A stretch of DNA of 35,161 nt from an uncultured SAR116 cluster alpha proteobacterium (GTDB lineage Bacteria; Pseudomonadota; Alphaproteobacteria; Puniceispirillales; Marisalimonadaceae): contig CACHVW010000010.1 in NCBI GenBank assembly GCA_902583415.1, forward strand, positions 1 to 35,161. The letters run 5' to 3'. Within the stretch, counting starts at the first letter, position 1; each line of letters opens with the position of its first letter. A model generated the notes under the pieces. It saw nothing but the letters and a program-made list of their open reading frames with translations. It was not told the origin of the DNA and did no database searches. Positions 30,898-35,161 of this stretch are shown here, in pieces. Position numbers and translations under genes: made by a program.

Positions 30898-30960
30898 TCT
30901 TCTATTAATTTAATAACTTGCAAAATTAATGAAAGTAATCTAATAGATAAAAATCTTGTG

Positions 30961-31026
30961 TAATGTTTGGTTTTTTTAACCATCCGGTGTTCGTAAACAT
31001 TACTTTAACATTAACCGGTAAAAGGA
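30961..31026 (+). ncRNA. Structured rpsB mRNA leader with potential pseudoknot (candidate cis-regulatory r-protein leader)
   Basis: Stems TAATGTT/AACATTA (30961-30967/30996-31002), TGGTT/AACCA (30968-30972/30978-30982) and crossing CCGGT/ACCGG (30984-30988/31014-31018), next to the aaaagga RBS of rpsB. Confidence 0.6.
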
Positions 31027-31032
31027 ATTATT

Positions 31033-31914
31033 ATGTCATTACCTACGTTTACAATGCGTCAATTGCTTGAAGCTGGAGTCCATTTTGGTCATCATACCAG
31101 AAGATGGAATCCAAAAATGGCACCATACATATTTGGAAAAAGAAATAACATTCATATCATTAATTTAGAAAAAACAGTTCCAATGTTACATGAAGCATTG
31201 GAAGCAGTTCATTCTATTGCTAAAAATGGAGGTAAATTTCTATTTGTTGGAACAAAACGTTCCGCTTCTGATTTGATTGCTCAAGCGGCAACTAACTGCG
31301 GACAATATTATGTTAATCACAGATGGTTAGGTGGCATGCTTACAAATTGGGAGACTGTATCTAAGTCAATAAAAAAACTTAAAGATTTAGAAGAAAGAAT
31401 TTCAACTGGTGAAATCAATAATTTAACCAAAAAAGAAAGACTTAATATAGAAAGACAAAAAGATAAACTAGATTTAACCTTAGGTGGTATTAAAAATATT
31501 AATGGTATTCCAGACGCCTTATTTATAGTTGATACAAATAAAGAGGCAATTGCTGTTTTAGAGGCAAATAACTTGAATATACCAGTTATTGCTATATGTG
31601 ATACAAATAGCAATCCTTCTGGTGTAGATTTTCCTATTCCTGGAAATGATGATGCATTAAGAGCAATTTCTTTATATTGTGATTTAATTGCGGCGTCAGT
31701 TTTAAAAGGATTAGAAAGTAATTTAGAGGAAAGTGGTGTCGACATAGGTGAGGCACAAGATCTAGCAGAGGAAAAAATAGTTGAGGATACTCTCATTGAA
31801 AACACTGCAGAAAAAATCGTTATAAGTGAAAATATTTTGGATAACGAAAATATCAACACAAATGCTTCTAGTGAAGAAGTTATAAAAGAAGAAAATTCAA
31901 ACAAAAATGATTAA
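31033..31914 (+). CDS. rpsB: 30S ribosomal protein S2
   Basis: [62 protein letters not shown]; acidic C-terminal extension. Confidence 0.97.
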   Translation: MSLPTFTMRQLLEAGVHFGHHTRRWNPKMAPYIFGKRNNIHIINLEKTVPMLHEALEAVHSIAKNGGKFLFVGTKRSASDLIAQAATNCGQYYVNHRWLGGMLTNWETVSKSIKKLKDLEERISTGEINNLTKKERLNIERQKDKLDLTLGGIKNINGIPDALFIVDTNKEAIAVLEANNLNIPVIAICDTNSNPSGVDFPIPGNDDALRAISLYCDLIAASVLKGLESNLEESGVDIGEAQDLAEEKIVEDTLIENTAEKIVISENILDNENINTNASSEEVIKEENSNKND

Positions 31915-31973
31915 AATTTTTTTCACCTATTTTGATTTAATACTTTTTATATAAAGTTTAGAAAGGAAATATA

Positions 31974-32900
31974 ATGACTTTGTCAGCATCCACAGTTAAA
32001 GAATTAAGAGAAAAAAGTGGTGCAGGTATGATGGACTGTAAAAAAGCTTTAGTCGAAACTAATGGAAACATTGAAAATGCAATTGATTGGCTAAGAAAGC
32101 AAGGTTTGTCTGCTGTTGCAAAAAAATCTAGCAGAGTTGCAGCTGAGGGCTTGATAGGCATAAGTATAAATGGTCTTCAAGGAGCAATAGTTGAAATTAA
32201 TTCTGAAACAGACTTCGTGGCAAGAAATGAAATATTCCAAAGTTTTGTAAAAAAATGCAGTAATCTAGTTCTCACACATAAATCTGACATTGAAGGTTTA
32301 AAAGTTTTACCATTTCCTGATACAGGTAGATCTGTAGATCAAGAACTAAGTAATAACATTGCTACAATCGGTGAAAATATGAATATTAGGAGAGTTAAAT
32401 ATCTTGAGGTATCTGAAGGTGTTTTAGTGTCATATATTCATAATAAAGTCACAGAAGATCTTGGAAAGTTAGGAGTAATTGTTGCTATTGAATCACATGC
32501 TGTACAAAGTCAATTATTAGAAGTAGGAAAACAAATTGCTATGCATATAGCCGCCACTTCTCCTAAAGCTCTAAATATTGAAGATCTTGATAGTGATTTA
32601 GTAAATAGAGAAAGAGAGGTTTTAATTGATCAAGCAATGTCATCTGGAAAACCTAAAGAAATTGCAGAAAAAATAGTTCAAGGAAGATTGCAAAAGTTTT
32701 TTCAAGAAGTTGTTTTAAACGAACAAACTTCAGTAATTGACGGTGAAACTAAAATTAAAGATATAATAAAAAATCTATCTATCGATTTAGGTACTGATGT
32801 GCGAATAAAGGACTTTAAAATACTAAAATTAGGCGAAGGAATAGAAGTGGCTGAGAATAATTTTGCAGCTGAAGTTGCTGCTACAGCTGGAATAAAGTAG
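31974..32900 (+). CDS. tsf: Elongation factor Ts
   Basis: VKELREKSGAGMMDCKKALVETNGNIENAIDWLRKQGL, NSETDFVARNEIF; follows rpsB. Confidence 0.96.
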   Translation: MTLSASTVKELREKSGAGMMDCKKALVETNGNIENAIDWLRKQGLSAVAKKSSRVAAEGLIGISINGLQGAIVEINSETDFVARNEIFQSFVKKCSNLVLTHKSDIEGLKVLPFPDTGRSVDQELSNNIATIGENMNIRRVKYLEVSEGVLVSYIHNKVTEDLGKLGVIVAIESHAVQSQLLEVGKQIAMHIAATSPKALNIEDLDSDLVNREREVLIDQAMSSGKPKEIAEKIVQGRLQKFFQEVVLNEQTSVIDGETKIKDIIKNLSIDLGTDVRIKDFKILKLGEGIEVAENNFAAEVAATAGIK

Positions 32901-32925
32901 TTAAAATGTAATTTTAGGAATTGTT

Positions 32926-33642
32926 TTGAATAATTTGAATTGGAAGAAAATTCTTCTTAAAATATCTGGTGAGTCATTAATGGGTGATGATTCTTTTGGG
33001 ATAAATCCATCAGTTGTAAAATCCTTTGCAAATCAAATTGACGAAGTTGTTAAATTAGGTGTTCAGTTATGTATAGTTGTAGGTGGTGGTAATATATATA
33101 GAGGTGTATCAAACACTCAACACGGTATGGATAGAGCTACTGGAGATTATATGGGTATGCTTGCCACCGTTATGAACAGCCTGGCAATTCAAAATGCCAT
33201 GGAGCAAATTGGCATTCAAACAAGAGTTCAATCTGCATTACCAATTTCTGCAGTTTGTGAACAATATATTAGAAGAAGGGCAAAAAGACATATGGAAAAA
33301 GGAAGGGTAGTTATTTTTGCTGCCGGAACTGGTAATCCATATTTTACAACAGACACAGCAGCTGCACTCAGAGCATCAGAAATGAGTTGTGATGCAATAA
33401 TTAAAGCAACACTTGTTGATGGTGTGTATTCTGCTGATCCAAAAAAAGACAAAAATGCCGTTAAATTTAAAAATCTTAATTATCTTGATGTATTAAGTAG
33501 AGACCTTAAAGTTATGGATGCTTCAGCTATATCTTTGGCTAGAGAAAACAAAATACCAATTGTGGTTTGTTCTTTAAACAATGATAAAAAACTCACAAAA
33601 GTATTAAGGGGTGAAGGTTCTTTCACTATAATTTCAGATTAG
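32926..33642 (+). CDS. pyrH: Uridylate kinase (UMP kinase)
   Basis: [71 protein letters not shown] start. Confidence 0.96.
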   Translation: MNNLNWKKILLKISGESLMGDDSFGINPSVVKSFANQIDEVVKLGVQLCIVVGGGNIYRGVSNTQHGMDRATGDYMGMLATVMNSLAIQNAMEQIGIQTRVQSALPISAVCEQYIRRRAKRHMEKGRVVIFAAGTGNPYFTTDTAAALRASEMSCDAIIKATLVDGVYSADPKKDKNAVKFKNLNYLDVLSRDLKVMDASAISLARENKIPIVVCSLNNDKKLTKVLRGEGSFTIISD

Positions 33643-33653
33643 GAGAGATTTTT

Positions 33654-34211
33654 ATGGTTGAACTAAAATCTAACGAGATAAAAGCTAGAATGAACAAAGC
33701 TATAGATTCTCTAAAAAAAGATTTAAGTGGACTTAGGGTTGGAAGGGCGTCCTCATCAATGTTAGATCAAATTAATGTAAATGCTTATGGAAGTCTAATG
33801 CCTATAAACCAAGTTAGCACTATTAGTGTTCCAGAAGCTAGACTTTTACTAGTGAATGTATGGGATAGTTCAATAGTGCCTTCAACAGAAAAAAGTATAA
33901 GAGAAAGTCCATTGGGTCTTAATCCAATGGTAGAAGGTAATGTAATTAGAATAAATATTCCACCTTTATCTGAAGAAAGAAGAATAGAAATTACCAAGGT
34001 TGCAGCAAAATATGCTGAAAATTCAAAAATTGCTGTAAGGAATATAAGAAGAGATTATGTTGAAAATGTTAGAAAACTTCAAAAAAATGGTGAGATTAGT
34101 GAAGACCAAAAACATCAGGACGAACTGCTAATTCAACAAATCACAGATGAAATCATAAGTAATATTGATTATATATTTTCAAATAAAGAAAAAGAAATAT
34201 TAGATAATTAA
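33654..34211 (+). CDS. frr: Ribosome recycling factor
   Basis: KDLSGLRVGRASSSMLDQINVNAYGSLMPINQVSTISVPEAR, PPLSEERRIEITKVAAKYAE. Confidence 0.96.
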   Translation: MVELKSNEIKARMNKAIDSLKKDLSGLRVGRASSSMLDQINVNAYGSLMPINQVSTISVPEARLLLVNVWDSSIVPSTEKSIRESPLGLNPMVEGNVIRINIPPLSEERRIEITKVAAKYAENSKIAVRNIRRDYVENVRKLQKNGEISEDQKHQDELLIQQITDEIISNIDYIFSNKEKEILDN

Positions 34212-34213
34212 AT

Positions 34214-34900
34214 ATGAAATTAGATCATTTAGCTATAATAATGGATGGTAATAGACGGTGGGCGAGTGCTAATAATTTACCTTCTTACGAAGGTCATAGA
34301 AGAGGTGCTGAAAATTTATGGAATATAATTAATAACATTCAAGAGTTTAAATTAAAATTTCTTACTGTGTTTGTTTTTTCAACAGAAAACTGGAGAAGAT
34401 CTCGTAAAGAGATTTCTTTTTTGATGAGGTTGCTGAATGAATTTCTAGACCATACATTAACAAAAATTAATGAAAATAGTTTAAAAGTAAGGTTTATTGG
34501 TGATTTATCACCATTTGAGCAAAAAATTAAAGATAAAATTAAAATTATTAAAAGTAAATCACACTCAAACACAGGTGTTGTTATAACTTTAGCTCTAAAT
34601 TATGGTGGTAGATTGGATATTATTTCTGCAATCAATGAAATTTTAATTCACAATAAAAATTTCAAACAAATAAGTGAAAAAGACTTTAAGAAATATACAT
34701 TAAACAAAGATTTACCAGATCCAGATCTATTAATAAGGACAGGAGGAGAGATGAGATTGTCAAATTTTTTACTATGGGATTTGGCTTACACTGAGTTGAT
34801 GTTTGTACCTCAATTGTGGCCTGATTTTGATAAATTAATTTTAGAAAATTGTATCTCAGAATACTCTAAAAGAATAAGAAAATATGGTGGGGATAATTAA
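34214..34900 (+). CDS. uppS: Isoprenyl (undecaprenyl) diphosphate synthase
   Basis: HLAIIMDGNRRWASANNLPSYEGHRRGAENL, FVFSTENWRRSRKEI, DPDLLIRTGGEMRLSNFLLWDLAYTELMF. Confidence 0.94.
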   Translation: MKLDHLAIIMDGNRRWASANNLPSYEGHRRGAENLWNIINNIQEFKLKFLTVFVFSTENWRRSRKEISFLMRLLNEFLDHTLTKINENSLKVRFIGDLSPFEQKIKDKIKIIKSKSHSNTGVVITLALNYGGRLDIISAINEILIHNKNFKQISEKDFKKYTLNKDLPDPDLLIRTGGEMRLSNFLLWDLAYTELMFVPQLWPDFDKLILENCISEYSKRIRKYGGDN

Positions 34901-35161
34901 ACTTTTCAAAAACATAACATCTATGTTTAATGTTCAAGAATTTAGACAAAGGTTTATTTCAACTACAATATTATCCTTTTTGTTTTTATTATTAATTATA
35001 TTAGGCAATCCTTACGTTTCAATTTTCTTTTCTATTCTTTTTAGTTTTGTTTTTTTTGAATATGAAAAATTAACTTCTAAAATTTTACAAAAATCACAAG
35101 TTTTTAAAATTTTGTTTCTGCAAGTAATTTTCTTGTTTTTTACTGTTTTTAAAATTTATAA
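34884..35161 (+). CDS. cdsA: Probable phosphatidate cytidylyltransferase, N-terminal part, truncated by window end
   Basis: Frame open from ATG 34884 (or 34923) to the window end: MFNVQEFRQRFISTTILSFLFLLLIILGNPYVSIFFSILFSFVFFEYEKL. Not in the ORF track because no stop is reached. Call rests on hydrophobic N-terminus plus conserved uppS-cdsA order. Confidence 0.65.
   Translation, partial: MVGIIKLFKNITSMFNVQEFRQRFISTTILSFLFLLLIILGNPYVSIFFSILFSFVFFEYEKLTSKILQKSQVFKILFLQVIFLFFTVFKIY

Noticed and set aside
19088-34572. Minus-strand ORFs at 19088, 21463, 26612, 26817, 27066, 28935, 30663, 31317, 31958, 33228, 33785 and 34339
   Set aside because: All antisense to dctM, GGT, lolC, lolD, dnaE, rpsB, tsf, pyrH, frr or uppS. 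The 195-aa one opposite rpsB is long but is a Ser/Phe-rich mirror of the coding strand.
1-35161. CRISPR arrays, tRNA/rRNA genes, transposons, phage or toxin-antitoxin/defence modules
   Set aside because: Reading the intergenic gaps and ORFs gave no spaced repeats, tRNA cloverleaf candidates, transposase/integrase motifs or defence families; nearly all sequence is explained by housekeeping genes.

Overview
The window is an AT-rich, very gene-dense chromosomal segment. Its gene content and order fit a streamlined, probably marine, alphaproteobacterium (SAR11-like or a similar lineage; this placement is inference). Almost everything is recognisable housekeeping: dapA-smpB-folK-rpoZ-spoT/rsh-DUF2062-pdxJ-acpS-lepB-rnc-era-recO-parC, proS-lolC-lolD-dnaE, rpsB-tsf-pyrH-frr-uppS-(cdsA), plus bpt and hemB. 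A small accessory part holds a truncated alpha-hydroxy-acid dehydrogenase, a YczE-like membrane protein, a TauE/SafE permease, a nitroreductase, a threonine dehydratase-like enzyme, and a DctP-DctQ-DctM TRAP transporter followed by a gamma-glutamyltransferase. I found no CRISPR array, tRNA, rRNA, transposon, phage or defence island. The points most worth a second look are: (1) lolC is broken by four single-base frameshifts, the three apparent +1 events in T-runs, while its neighbours are intact; (2) the DctM permease carries a ~330-aa charged, coiled-coil-like C-terminal extension and DctQ has about four extra N-terminal TM segments; (3) the rpsB leader can form nested hairpins plus a pseudoknot, with a repeated AACATTA allowing alternative pairings; (4) a perfect 8-bp GC-rich hairpin sits between dctP and dctQ; (5) the YczE-like gene seems to lack a canonical start codon. 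I saw no convincing undescribed multi-gene system.
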